From positions 1 to 64,000 of the forward strand of contig SNWL01000003.1 in assembly GCA_004362315.1 (NCBI GenBank): a stretch of DNA of 64,000 bases. The letters run 5' to 3'. A program made the translations under genes and the position numbers. Every line of letters begins with the position of its first letter. Positions within the stretch are counted from its first letter, which is position 1. This stretch comes from Mycobacterium sp. BK086. GTDB lineage: Bacteria; Actinomycetota; Actinomycetes; Mycobacteriales; Mycobacteriaceae. The notes below the pieces were generated by a model. The model was not told the DNA's origin. It worked only from the letters and a program-made list of their open reading frames with translations, and did no database searches. Positions 31,300 to 40,137 of the stretch are shown here, piece after piece.

Positions 31300-32702
31300 C
31301 ACGGCAACAGGTCCTTCCACGACCTCGGCGCCGCGGGCGCGACAAGATCGGACTGCACATACCGCTGCCCGCTCGGGGTGACGAAGCTGCCGGTCGCCGG
31401 GTTGTAGGGCACCACCGATGCGCTGGGAGCCACCCCTGGCACCCTGCTGTCCGGTGGGACACCCTGCGAGATCAGGTTGGGGTCAAGCGGATAGGGCCCG
31501 ACAGCATGCTGGCGCACCGCCGTCGGGACGAACCCCTGATCGCTGTCGCACAGCTCCACGGTCGGTGCGCGCTTCCCGGGCTTGCCGGCACACGGATAGT
31601 TTCTGGCGCCGCGGACCGCGATCGGCGAATCCTGCGGCAGTTTGCAGTACAGGCCGTCAGGGGTATCGATCGTGGTCGTATCGGCCGGGGACCGCCACGA
31701 GGACGGGGGCAGGAACCCCACGGTGCACGGCGGCGGATCCCCGAGCGTGATCGCGAACTCCCCCACCGGCAGGCCCGTCGGGTTGTTGGTCGGCAAGCCG
31801 AATGCTTGGGTGCTCGCGATCGCCGGCGGCAAGAGCACAAGCAGCTGCTCGAGGGAGGAGTTGTAGGTGACCAGGATCTGACCGACGACGTTCAGGTTGG
31901 CCAGCAGAACCGGCAGCGTGGGCTTGACCTGATCGAGCAGCCGGGTCACCTCGTTCGCTGCGGCAGGCCCGGTCTGCAGCAGAGCACGCACCTGGTCGTC
32001 GTCATCGGCGACCGTCTGGGTGACGTCGGCCAGCCCCCGTGCCCACACCCGCAGTGAATCCGTTGTGGCGACCTGTGAATCCAACAGGGGCACCGCGTCG
32101 TCCATCAGTGTCGCGGCGCGATCACCGACGCTGCCTACCGCGCCGGCGATGGTGGCCGACGAATCCAGCAGTGCGGACACGTCGTAGCCCGCACCGCGTA
32201 ACCCCTTGTCCGACTCATCGATCAGCAGTGAGAGTTTGTCGCCGGGGATGCTGTTGACCAGCGCGCTCACCCGGTCCATCATCGGGCCCACGGCTTGGGG
32301 AACGGCGGTCTGCTGCATGCGGATCACCGCCCCGTCGCCCAGATACGGTCCTGACGCGCTCTGCGGCCGAAGATCCACGTACTGTTCGCCGATCGCGGAT
32401 GCGCTGCGCACCTCGGCCCGCAGATCGGCGGGGATCTTCGGTGACGTGTCAAGAGACAGAGTGGCTTCCGCGCCCTGCTTGGTCAGCCGCAACGCGGTGA
32501 CCTTACCGACCTGCACACCGCGGTAGGTCACATTCGAAAATCGATACAGACCACCACCATTGGGCAGCTGTAGGGTGACGGTGATCTTGCCGACACCCAG
32601 CAATGTCGGAACCTGAAGGAACAAGAACGTCATCAGCAGCAAGCCGACAAGAGCGACGACGCCGAAGATCACCAGCTGGATGCGGATGAGCCGGGTCAGC
32701 AT
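31296..32702 (-). CDS. MCE family protein F, last gene of the mce operon
   Basis: 468 residues. An N-terminal helix (LVIFGVVALVGLLLMTFLFL) is followed by the MCE domain (VTYRGVQVGKVTALRLTKQG), a long helical region and a Pro-rich C-terminus with three Cys. Mce proteins form a hexameric channel carrying lipids across the periplasm to the inner membrane. The ATG at 32702 overlaps the previous stop by one base. The mycobacterial position in the operon (sixth) defines it as F-type. Confidence 0.92.
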   Translation of the reverse strand: MLTRLIRIQLVIFGVVALVGLLLMTFLFLQVPTLLGVGKITVTLQLPNGGGLYRFSNVTYRGVQVGKVTALRLTKQGAEATLSLDTSPKIPADLRAEVRSASAIGEQYVDLRPQSASGPYLGDGAVIRMQQTAVPQAVGPMMDRVSALVNSIPGDKLSLLIDESDKGLRGAGYDVSALLDSSATIAGAVGSVGDRAATLMDDAVPLLDSQVATTDSLRVWARGLADVTQTVADDDDQVRALLQTGPAAANEVTRLLDQVKPTLPVLLANLNVVGQILVTYNSSLEQLLVLLPPAIASTQAFGLPTNNPTGLPVGEFAITLGDPPPCTVGFLPPSSWRSPADTTTIDTPDGLYCKLPQDSPIAVRGARNYPCAGKPGKRAPTVELCDSDQGFVPTAVRQHAVGPYPLDPNLISQGVPPDSRVPGVAPSASVVPYNPATGSFVTPSGQRYVQSDLVAPAAPRSWKDLLPC

Positions 32703-33823
32703 CAGCCACCCCCGCTCGTCGGCGGGGTGATACCGGTCCGGAGCGGATCGTAGGTGTAGTTCAGGTACCACGGATCACCAGGCGCGGGAATGAGTTTGGC
32801 GTTTTGATCACCCCACCGGGTACCCAGGAACAGTGTTCGCTTCAGCCGCGGGACCGTCAGGTCGGCGACCAGGAACATGTTCACGTAGTCGCCCCGGACG
32901 GCGCGGTCGATGTAGCTCTGGCTGTACGGGTAGGTGACGGCAAAGGCCAGTGCGGTGTCGAGTTCGGGTCCGACATCGGCCAGCGCCTTGATCGTCGGCT
33001 CGAGATTGCGCAGGTTCGCGACCAGATCGTCCCGGGTGGCGTCGACCAGGTCGGTGGTCGACTCGCTGAAGGCCCTCAGTTTGTCGAGCGCGGTGACGAT
33101 GCGTGGCCGTTCTCGGATCAGGACATCCAGGGCAGCGGGAAGGCGTTGCAGCGCACGGCTGATCACGTCCCGCTGCTGCGCGAACGTACCGGTGAATCTG
33201 GTCAGCTGGTGGATCATGTCGACCAGGTCGGCGCGTTGGCTGTCCAGTGTCCCGACAAACGTGTCGAGCCGCCGCAGCAGATCCCGTACTTGTCCCTGCC
33301 TGCCCGACAATGCGGTGTTGGCGTTCCTGATCACGTCGCCGATCTGACCGAGTCCCCCGCCATTGACGACCGCCGAGAGGGTGGACAGCGTCCGTTCGGT
33401 GGACGGGTAGGCAGACGACTTGCTCAGCGGGATCGTCGATCCCGGCTCAAGTCGGCCTCCCGGAGCCTCACCCACCGGAGGGTCGAGTTCCAGGTGCATC
33501 GACCCGAGCAGACTGGTCTGCCCGACGGTGGCGATCGCGTTGGCCGGCACGACGACATCGGGGCGAATGAACACCTCGACGTCGGCGTGCCAGTTGCGCA
33601 GCCTCATGGCACCGACGGTGCCGACCACGACATCGTCGACCAGGACCGGTGAATTCGACTCCAGCATGCCGACATTGGCGATCTCGACGTGAAAGACGCT
33701 GGCGCCGCTGCGGCCCTCGGTCCCCGGCAGGGGCAGGGAGTTCAAGCCCCGAAATCCGCAACCGGATGTCCCCGCCGCGATGACCACGACCGCGACGGCT
33801 GCCCCGATACGCCGGGACGTCAT
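32702..33823 (-). CDS. MCE family lipoprotein E
   Basis: 373 residues beginning MTSRRIGAAVAVVVIAAGTS. A lipobox-like AGTSGC at about residue 22 predicts lipid attachment, as usual for MceE (LprN-like) subunits. The MCE domain is VFHVEIANVGMLESNSPVLV followed by DVVVGTVGAM. Coupled to MceD by a 4-base overlap. Confidence 0.92.
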   Translation of the reverse strand: MTSRRIGAAVAVVVIAAGTSGCGFRGLNSLPLPGTEGRSGASVFHVEIANVGMLESNSPVLVDDVVVGTVGAMRLRNWHADVEVFIRPDVVVPANAIATVGQTSLLGSMHLELDPPVGEAPGGRLEPGSTIPLSKSSAYPSTERTLSTLSAVVNGGGLGQIGDVIRNANTALSGRQGQVRDLLRRLDTFVGTLDSQRADLVDMIHQLTRFTGTFAQQRDVISRALQRLPAALDVLIRERPRIVTALDKLRAFSESTTDLVDATRDDLVANLRNLEPTIKALADVGPELDTALAFAVTYPYSQSYIDRAVRGDYVNMFLVADLTVPRLKRTLFLGTRWGDQNAKLIPAPGDPWYLNYTYDPLRTGITPPTSGGG

Positions 33824-34998
33824 GGTGCCCCACCGGGGGCAAGCGCCGGATCGGAGTAGAGAAGGTTCTCCGGGGATGGCGCCTTCATCAGATACGGGCT
33901 CATCGGGAAGGGCACCAGGTTGAAGCTCAGCAACCGCAGTGCGGGGCCGAGATATTGGGCGCACAGCTTTCCGGTTTCCGGCGCGGTGGCGTTCTCGATG
34001 GCACCGATCTGTCCGCAGATGAACTGGATGGGATTGGCGAAGTCGTTGAACACGATGGATCCGATGTTGTCGCCGGTATCCGGGTTGTAGACGTTGTAGT
34101 AATTCGCAAACGCATTGGGCGCGACATGCAGAAGCTGCTCGAGGCTCTTGCGGTTATCGGCCAGATTGCGAATGACGTCGGTCAGGCGCTGAATCTGCTC
34201 GACGGTCAGCTCGCGGCTTTCCCCGACGAAGCGCTGCGTGTCGGATACCGCAGTCGTCAGATCGTGCAACGCGGCGTCGAGATCTCCGGTGTGGTCACCC
34301 AGCGTGCCCGTCACCGCGGCAAGTCGCTGTTCGAAGTCGACGATCGCGCCGCTGCTGTCACGCAGCGCCGTCACCAGCTTCTGCAGCCCGGTGATGATGT
34401 CCACCACGTTTGCGCTGCCATCGGCGAAAATCCTGGCGACGGACGACAACTGGGCCAGCATCTGCCGTAGTTTCACGCCGTTGCCGCCCATGGCGTCGGC
34501 GGTGTCGTCGATGAGCCGGGCCAGTGCGGGCCGAGCCGTTGCACTATTGGGTCCCAAATCGGTTGACAGGCGCATCAACTGAGTCTTGACGTCGTCCCAC
34601 TCGACAGGAACGGCCGTTCGCTCGATGGGGATGACCGCGCCGGACGGCATAGTCGGGCCACTGTCCCGGTACGCCGGCGTGAGCTGGAGGTAACGTGCCG
34701 CGACGAGGTTCTGCGCAACGATAACCGCACTGGCATCTGCTGGAACCGATACCCCCGGGTCGACGCTGAGGACGATCTTGACCTGCGTGCCGTCGGGCTC
34801 GATGGAATCGATTTTCCCGACCGTGACACCCGAGACGCGCACCTCGTCACCGGCATAGATCGCGCTGGCAGCCGTGAAGAAGGCCGTGATCTTCGTGGCG
34901 GGATAGTACGTATGACGCACCAGGATTGTGGTGCCCGCAGCGGCCAACGCGACGAGCACTGCGGCGGTCGCGGCGACGATTCTGCTGCGGCCGCTCAT
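33820..34998 (-). CDS. MCE family protein D
   Basis: 392 residues: an N-terminal helix (IVAATAAVLVALAAAGTTIL), then the MCE domain (ITAFFTAASAIYAGDEVRVS and GVTVGKIDSIEPDG), then a long alpha-helical part and a Pro-rich end. Fourth subunit of the Mce complex. ATGA overlaps on both sides. Confidence 0.92.
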   Translation of the reverse strand: MSGRSRIVAATAAVLVALAAAGTTILVRHTYYPATKITAFFTAASAIYAGDEVRVSGVTVGKIDSIEPDGTQVKIVLSVDPGVSVPADASAVIVAQNLVAARYLQLTPAYRDSGPTMPSGAVIPIERTAVPVEWDDVKTQLMRLSTDLGPNSATARPALARLIDDTADAMGGNGVKLRQMLAQLSSVARIFADGSANVVDIITGLQKLVTALRDSSGAIVDFEQRLAAVTGTLGDHTGDLDAALHDLTTAVSDTQRFVGESRELTVEQIQRLTDVIRNLADNRKSLEQLLHVAPNAFANYYNVYNPDTGDNIGSIVFNDFANPIQFICGQIGAIENATAPETGKLCAQYLGPALRLLSFNLVPFPMSPYLMKAPSPENLLYSDPALAPGGAP

Positions 34999-36092
34999 CG
35001 TTGCCCCTCCTGGGGTTGCGGGGGAATTCCGTTGTACGGGAACGGGAATTCCGCGCGCGGTCCGGCGTTGTCGGGTGGCTGTCCCGCGTCGGTGCCACGG
35101 CGGAAGCCGAAGGCGTAGTCGAAGAACGGCTGCAGGAATTCCGCGGGTATGACGTTGGCGGTGTAGGCCTGGTAGTAGAACCCGCTCGACACGGCCTCAC
35201 CCATGGTGATCTCGTACTTGGCGAGTCCGGGCAACGCCTTGGCGATGTTGTCGCTGTTCTTCTGCAACACGGCCGTCACTGAATTCAGCTTCTGCAGGGT
35301 GGGCGCCAGCTTGTCTTCGTTGTCGTGAACGAGCCCGGAAAGTTGCCTGCTCATCGCCGAGGTGTTGGCCAGCAGGTCGGCAATCGCTTGACGGCGCTGA
35401 GCGAGCACCGCGATCAGATCACGGCCGTTGAGAATGAGCGCGTTGACCTGCTCGCGGCGTTCGGACAGCACACCGGTGAGATCGGCTGCGCTGCGCAGGA
35501 GTTCACGCAGCGTGTCGTTGCGGTTGTTCATCGAGCGGGACAGCCGGGTCAGACCGTCCAGCATCGGCCCGAGCTGCGGGGCCATCGCGTCGATGGTGTC
35601 CGACAGCGTCTCCAGCGACTGGTTGAGTGCTGCGGTGTCCAGCCCGGCCGCGTTCGTGGTGAGGTCACCGACAGCGTCGGTGAGCACGTAGGGCGATGAC
35701 GTCCGCGACATCGGTATCGGCTCAGTGGGTTTCTGTGAACCAGCACCGGCTGGAACCAGCGTCACGATCCGCGCGCCGAGCACGGTGCCGGTCTTGATGT
35801 GCGCGGTGGTCTGCGATCCCAGATGCACGGTGCCGTCGATGGTGAACGTCACCAGCGCGTCGCCCCGCATCAACGAGATGGCCGAGACTGTGCCGACCTT
35901 GATACCCGAGATCACCACATCGTTGCCGGCCGCCAGACCACCGGCTTCACCGAACACGGCCTGGTAGCGCACCTGGGTCGCCCACGACCACAAGCGTTGT
36001 GGCGCAAGGCCGACCAGGACGACCAGAACAGCGACCGAGACACCGATGAAACCGGCACGAATCACGCGACCGCCTCGGTATTTCAGCATCAT
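34995..36092 (-). CDS. MCE family protein C
   Basis: 365 residues from the ATG at 36092, which overlaps the MceB stop by 4 bases. N-terminal helix (AGFIGVSVAVLVVLVGL), MCE domain (YQAVFGEAGGLAAGNDVVIS then GIKVGTVSAISL), helical tail, Pro-rich C-terminus (PYNGIPPQPQEGQR). Third subunit of the Mce complex. Confidence 0.92.
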   Translation of the reverse strand: MMLKYRGGRVIRAGFIGVSVAVLVVLVGLAPQRLWSWATQVRYQAVFGEAGGLAAGNDVVISGIKVGTVSAISLMRGDALVTFTIDGTVHLGSQTTAHIKTGTVLGARIVTLVPAGAGSQKPTEPIPMSRTSSPYVLTDAVGDLTTNAAGLDTAALNQSLETLSDTIDAMAPQLGPMLDGLTRLSRSMNNRNDTLRELLRSAADLTGVLSERREQVNALILNGRDLIAVLAQRRQAIADLLANTSAMSRQLSGLVHDNEDKLAPTLQKLNSVTAVLQKNSDNIAKALPGLAKYEITMGEAVSSGFYYQAYTANVIPAEFLQPFFDYAFGFRRGTDAGQPPDNAGPRAEFPFPYNGIPPQPQEGQR

Positions 36093-37117
36093 GGCTCGGC
36101 GCACCTCCCACCGGTCTGCTTGAGCCACGGGAAGACCGCGGTCCTGCCCTCGAGATCGGTCACCCGCACCGACATCCCGCACACGTACATCTGAATGAAG
36201 CTTCCGTAGGCGCCGAGGCGGGTCAGTTTCCGGTAGTTCTCGGGCGCCTTCGCCAGCGCGCGATCCACCTTGTCCTTGTCCTGATCCAGAATCGGTGCCA
36301 GCCGGCTCAATTCGTTGACCGCCCCGGCCAGCGGCGCCCGCGCGTCGGCGAGCAGACCGGCCAGTGACGCGGTTCCGGCATCGAGGGCATCGATCGCCGC
36401 GCCGATCGGATCACGGTCGCCGGCGAATCCCGTGATCAGTTTCTCGATCCGGTCGACGACCGTCGAGAATCGGTCCCCCTCGGCCGTCAGCGAGGACAGC
36501 ACGATCTTCACGTTGTCGATCAGCTCCGCGATCACCGTGTCGTTGTCGGCCAAGGTGTTGGTGAATGAGGACGTCTTGGCGAACAGCGATTCCACGGTGC
36601 CCCCCTGCCCCTGCAGGATCTGGATCAACGATGTCGTGAGCGCATTGACGTCGCCGGGGCTCAGGCTCTGGATCACCGGTTTGAGCCCGCTCAGCAGCAG
36701 GTCGAGGTCGAGCGCCGGCTGAGTCCGATCGATGGGGATCTGAGAGCCCGCGGGCAGCATGGTCGTGGGGCCCGGGGCGTCCACCAACTCGAGATAGCGA
36801 TCGCCGACCAGGTTGAGATAGCGAACGGCCGCCTTGGTGGCGGTGGTGAGCACGACATCGCGGTCGGCATCGAAGGTGACTAGGACGGTTGCGTCGCCGC
36901 GCAGTGTGACGGTGTCGACCGTCCCGATCCGGATCCCCGCCGCCCGCACGCTGTCACCAGCTTTGAGCCGGGACACGTCGGCGAACACCGCGGTGTATCC
37001 GTTGACGCTGCCGGTGCGGTACTGCGCAAAGGTCACGAACAGGAACGCCGTCGCCACGACCATCACGACCGCGAATGCCGTGAACTTCAGCCCCGTTGCC
37101 CGCACCGACCGCATCAA
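36089..37117 (-). CDS. MCE family protein B
   Basis: 342 residues: N-terminal helix (TAFAVVMVVATAFLFVTF), MCE domain (YTAVFADVSRLKAGDSVRAA then GIRIGTVDTVTLRG) and a helical C-terminal region ending in a Cys-containing segment (YVCGMSVRVTDLEGR) common in MceB proteins. Overlaps MceA by 4 bases. Confidence 0.92.
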   Translation of the reverse strand: MMRSVRATGLKFTAFAVVMVVATAFLFVTFAQYRTGSVNGYTAVFADVSRLKAGDSVRAAGIRIGTVDTVTLRGDATVLVTFDADRDVVLTTATKAAVRYLNLVGDRYLELVDAPGPTTMLPAGSQIPIDRTQPALDLDLLLSGLKPVIQSLSPGDVNALTTSLIQILQGQGGTVESLFAKTSSFTNTLADNDTVIAELIDNVKIVLSSLTAEGDRFSTVVDRIEKLITGFAGDRDPIGAAIDALDAGTASLAGLLADARAPLAGAVNELSRLAPILDQDKDKVDRALAKAPENYRKLTRLGAYGSFIQMYVCGMSVRVTDLEGRTAVFPWLKQTGGRCAEP

Positions 37118-38304
37118 CCCGGCTGCCCGATCTGTGCGGAGTTGCGCGGCGGGCCGTCTATCGGGCCGTACAGGATCTGCTTGAGGCCATCGGAGTTGAG
37201 CAGAACCCCCTGGTTTCCGTACTGCGCCGGATTTGCCCCCACATCGGTGACCACGAAGGGCGGCTTGGTGTTCGGCGCCAGGTGCGGCAGTCCCTGGTCG
37301 GCACAGTGCGGTCCCCCTTTGGCGGCGACCTTTGGCAGGTCAGCGGGATAGCGATACCGCTCCAATCCCATGGTGAAGCTCACCGAAACCACGGCCCCGG
37401 GGTCGGGCTGCGGTGGCGCGAGAGCGATCGGCACCAGCCCGGCCAGAGTGCAGTTCAGTGCCTCGTGGTAGCGGTTGGTCAGATCGGTGGTGGGCAGCAG
37501 CATGTGCAGCACTTCGGTCAACGCCTGTCGGTTGACGTCGACGACCTCGGATCCGGTCTCGGCCAGCCCAATGGCGCTGAGCAGCAACGCATCCAGGTCG
37601 TCGTGCCGGTCTACCAAGGTCTGGCCGATCCGAGTCGCGTTGTCGACGGTCCTGATCAGGTCGGGCGCGACGTCCGCGTAGGCACCGGCCGCTGCGCTCG
37701 CCGCACTGATGTCATGACGCATGTTTCCCAGGCTGGGTTCGAGCCGGGCCAGCAATGTGTTGAAGTCCCCGAACATCTGGCCGAGCCGCTCGCCTCTGCC
37801 GTTCATCGCCCCGGCGAGGGCACCCAGTACCTCGTTCAGCTTCTCCGGCTGCACTTTTGACAGCACCGCTGTCAATCGCTGGAAGACGGTGTTGATCTCG
37901 ACCGTCACGTTTGTCGCCTCGATGACCTGCCCGGAACGCAGCGATTGCGCCGACGGGTCAGTGGGCGGGGTCAGTTCGACGAGCTTGGCCCCGAAGACCG
38001 TCGGCGATGCGATGTCGACCCGCACGTTGCCCGGGATCAGCGGCAGCTGGTCCGGCTCGATCGAAAGGTGCAGTACCGCTTGCCCATCCGGGCTCTGATC
38101 GATCGCCGACACCGTACCGACTTGAACCGCACGCATTTTCACCTTGGCGCCGGGGTTCATCACCAAGCCGGCACGGGGCGAGAGCACGGTGATCGACACA
38201 CCCGACGTCACGTCGCCGCGAAACATGGCCACGGCGCCGCCGACGATCGCGGCCATCAGGACGACGGATGCCAACCCCACTGCGGGGCGAACAGCACTGC
38301 GCAC
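37114..38304 (-). CDS. MCE family protein A, first gene of the mce operon
   Basis: 396 residues from the GTG at 38304. N-terminal helix (LASVVLMAAIVGGAVAMF), MCE domain (ITVLSPRAGLVMNPGAKVKM then AVQVGTVSAIDQSPDG) and a long helical region with two Cys (EALNCTLAG, GPHCADQG). In the four M. tuberculosis mce operons two yrbE permease genes precede mceA; here none does, and the nearest upstream gene is a rhomboid-like protein. Two operator-like dyads lie 24-56 bases upstream. No ribosome site is visible. Confidence 0.92.
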   Translation of the reverse strand: MRSAVRPAVGLASVVLMAAIVGGAVAMFRGDVTSGVSITVLSPRAGLVMNPGAKVKMRAVQVGTVSAIDQSPDGQAVLHLSIEPDQLPLIPGNVRVDIASPTVFGAKLVELTPPTDPSAQSLRSGQVIEATNVTVEINTVFQRLTAVLSKVQPEKLNEVLGALAGAMNGRGERLGQMFGDFNTLLARLEPSLGNMRHDISAASAAAGAYADVAPDLIRTVDNATRIGQTLVDRHDDLDALLLSAIGLAETGSEVVDVNRQALTEVLHMLLPTTDLTNRYHEALNCTLAGLVPIALAPPQPDPGAVVSVSFTMGLERYRYPADLPKVAAKGGPHCADQGLPHLAPNTKPPFVVTDVGANPAQYGNQGVLLNSDGLKQILYGPIDGPPRNSAQIGQPG

Positions 38305-38327
38305 GAGAGAATTCGTACCACAGCGAT

Positions 38328-38339
38328 GTCACAACTGAC
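38328..38339. promoter_or_regulatory. Candidate TetR operator, site 2 (GTCA-N4-TGAC), mceA promoter
   Basis: GTCACAACTGAC, within GATGTCACAACTGAC, differs at one base from the site in the TetR/oxidoreductase gap. It lies 24-35 bases upstream of the mceA GTG, where it would cover the promoter. Confidence 0.55.
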
Positions 38340-38348
38340 TAGATTTAT

Positions 38349-38360
38349 GTCATATGTGAC
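38349..38360. promoter_or_regulatory. Candidate TetR operator, site 3 (GTCA-N4-TGAC), mceA promoter
   Basis: GTCATATGTGAC, with flanks ATGTCATATGTGACG, repeats the same dyad 21 bases from site 2, about two helical turns. It overlaps the stop codon of the rhomboid-like gene. Two sites in phase suggest cooperative binding at the mce promoter. Confidence 0.5.
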
Positions 38361-39102
38361 GCGGCCGGCCGATCCACGCGGCCACCAGCGCGCCCGGCAC
38401 CCCCAACGCCAAGGTCACCAGGATCGACAGCCCGGTGTTGGCCATGATCAGGTAGCCGAAGGACGCCGCAACCGCCAGCAACGCATACCGCGCGGTCGTC
38501 CAGCGCGCCGGGTGGCCGAACCGGGTGCCGACCACCATGCCCAGCACCAGGGCGACACCGTGGCCCACGCTGGTGAAGTCACCGGCGCTGCTCACCACCG
38601 AGCCGACCGCCACAGCCAGCCACCAGCCGGTCCAGGCCGCTCGCCAGCGCTGCGGGATCGCCGCGGTCAGGGCGCCCAGGACGCCGACCGCGCCGTAGCT
38701 CATCCCGACATCGGTGACGTTGGCGATCGACCAGGAGGCCAGCCCCGCGGCCAGCGCCGCAGCCAGTCCGGCGGCGACCAACAGCGTCGCGCCCACGTGG
38801 GCGACGACGAACGCCACGACCATCCGGCGGCTGCGCCACAGCAGTTCGGCCAGGCCGAGAATCGCGAACAGGCCCGGCAGCCAGACGTAGATCGGCCCCT
38901 TCTCGGTGACGAACGCGCTGCTGATCAGCGTGCCGATATGGCCTTCGCCGAGATTGTGGAGGTTGGTGCTCGCATGCCAGATGACCTGGTCGCGGACGTG
39001 CGGGCCGAGCGCGAACAACGCGGTCGCCACCACCGCCAGCGCGGCGGCGTAGACCAACGTCACCCGGACGCGATCCAGCCGCGTCAGCACTGCGAAAACC
39101 AT
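38350..39102 (-). CDS. Rhomboid-like membrane protein
   Basis: 250 residues with about six hydrophobic segments. Rhomboid-type features are HIGTLISSAFV in the second segment, VGMSYGAVGVLG with a Ser in a GxSxG-like setting, and SVGHGVALVLGMVVG with a His in a late helix, so a Ser-His pair may be preserved. Whether it is an active intramembrane protease is open. It follows the cyclase gene by 10 bases and precedes mceA by 45, all on one strand. Confidence 0.7.
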   Translation of the reverse strand: MVFAVLTRLDRVRVTLVYAAALAVVATALFALGPHVRDQVIWHASTNLHNLGEGHIGTLISSAFVTEKGPIYVWLPGLFAILGLAELLWRSRRMVVAFVVAHVGATLLVAAGLAAALAAGLASWSIANVTDVGMSYGAVGVLGALTAAIPQRWRAAWTGWWLAVAVGSVVSSAGDFTSVGHGVALVLGMVVGTRFGHPARWTTARYALLAVAASFGYLIMANTGLSILVTLALGVPGALVAAWIGRPRHI

Positions 39103-39112
39103 GTCCTACCTA

Positions 39113-40012
39113 CTACGCCTGAGCCTCGAGATCATCCCCGTCGTCCTCGACTGGCAGATCCTTGCGGGTCTTGAGCCGGTACATCACCAGGTCGGTGGGT
39201 ACCCCCGAAGCCCGCGGAGCGAACACCTGGCGCCGGATCTTCTTGACCGTCACCCCGAGCGACTCGAGCTGCTCGGCGTCGATCAGCTCCAACGTCTTCT
39301 CCGACACGATGAGCCCGCCGCGGGGCGCGCGGTCCATGACCCGGGCGGTGATGTTGACGTCCACACCCAGCCAGTCCGAACCGATACGTTGCGGGCGGCC
39401 GGTGTGGATTCCGGCGCGCATGCGGGGTGTGTACCCGTCAACCTCGACGGTCCGGACCGCCTCGCGGGCGGCCATCGTCGCGCGCACCGCGGTCGCCGGG
39501 TCGCCGAAGACGGCCATGATGCCGTCGCCCATGCGTTTCACGATGTGGCCGCCGGCGTCGAGCAGCGGGGGCTCGACGACCTGCGCGACCCGGCGCAGCA
39601 GGCGCAGGGTGGCGTCGTCACCGGCCTGCAGCGACCAGCTGGAGAAGCCGACGAGATCGGTGAAGACCAGCGTGACTTCCCGATTGGCCGGGCGGCCCGA
39701 GACCCGTTCGGTGAGCGCCTGCCAGAGCTGAAGGGTGGCCAGGCTCACCTCGCGGGTGGCGGCTTCCCGGTCGCGCAGCAACCGGTCGGCGGCGCGCGCA
39801 GCGGCGCGGGCGCCACCGGCACCGTCGGCCGAGAGCGGGTCACCGAAGTCGGGGTCGCCTGGCAACATCCGCCGGGCACGACGAACGAGGGCGATGATGC
39901 CCGGATTGTGGTTGGTGTTGTGCCACCACGCAGCGGGCCCACGCCCGGGTTGGTTGACGTCAACGAGGGAATCGGGTTGATCGTCGAACGGCTCGACGTC
40001 CACGAGATCCAC
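39113..40012 (-). CDS. Class III adenylate/guanylate cyclase
   Basis: 299 residues with a single C-terminal cyclase domain (about 110-265). Metal-binding Asp119 in FTDLVGFSSW and Asp163 in KRMGDGIMAVF are present, as are Lys159 and the transition-state pair Asn220 and Arg224 in GVDVNITARVMDR, so it should be active. No transmembrane helix or HAMP is seen; the first 100 residues are helical and probably sensory or regulatory. Starts an apparent operon with the rhomboid-like gene. Confidence 0.88.
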   Translation of the reverse strand: MDLVDVEPFDDQPDSLVDVNQPGRGPAAWWHNTNHNPGIIALVRRARRMLPGDPDFGDPLSADGAGGARAAARAADRLLRDREAATREVSLATLQLWQALTERVSGRPANREVTLVFTDLVGFSSWSLQAGDDATLRLLRRVAQVVEPPLLDAGGHIVKRMGDGIMAVFGDPATAVRATMAAREAVRTVEVDGYTPRMRAGIHTGRPQRIGSDWLGVDVNITARVMDRAPRGGLIVSEKTLELIDAEQLESLGVTVKKIRRQVFAPRASGVPTDLVMYRLKTRKDLPVEDDGDDLEAQA

Positions 40013-40102
40013 CCTAGGGAACGGATTTCGGGCCGGCCAACCTGTGTGACGCGGTCGACGTATCGCTATGTCAAACGCATGGTCACAGCTTCGTCGCCGT
40101 TA

Positions 40103-40131
40103 TGGACAACACGTGTTGTCAGCCCTATCGT
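40103..40131 (+). promoter_or_regulatory. Promoter of the MpaB-type gene with a perfect 16-bp palindrome in its spacer
   Basis: TGGACA (40103-40108), a 17-base spacer and TATCGT (40126-40131) form a SigA-like promoter. Six bases later comes ATG at 40138, so the transcript is probably leaderless. The perfect palindrome GACAACACGTGTTGTC (40105-40120) overlaps the -35 box and spacer, an ideal place for a repressor. The cognate regulator is not evident; the motif differs from the GTCA-N4-TGAC sites. Confidence 0.65.
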
Positions 40132-40137
40132 CATCAA

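Noticed and set aside
40102..40137. MpaB-type gene starting at ATG 40102
   Set aside because: That ATG lies in the promoter/palindrome and would add residues with no family similarity; ATG 40138 fits a leaderless start.
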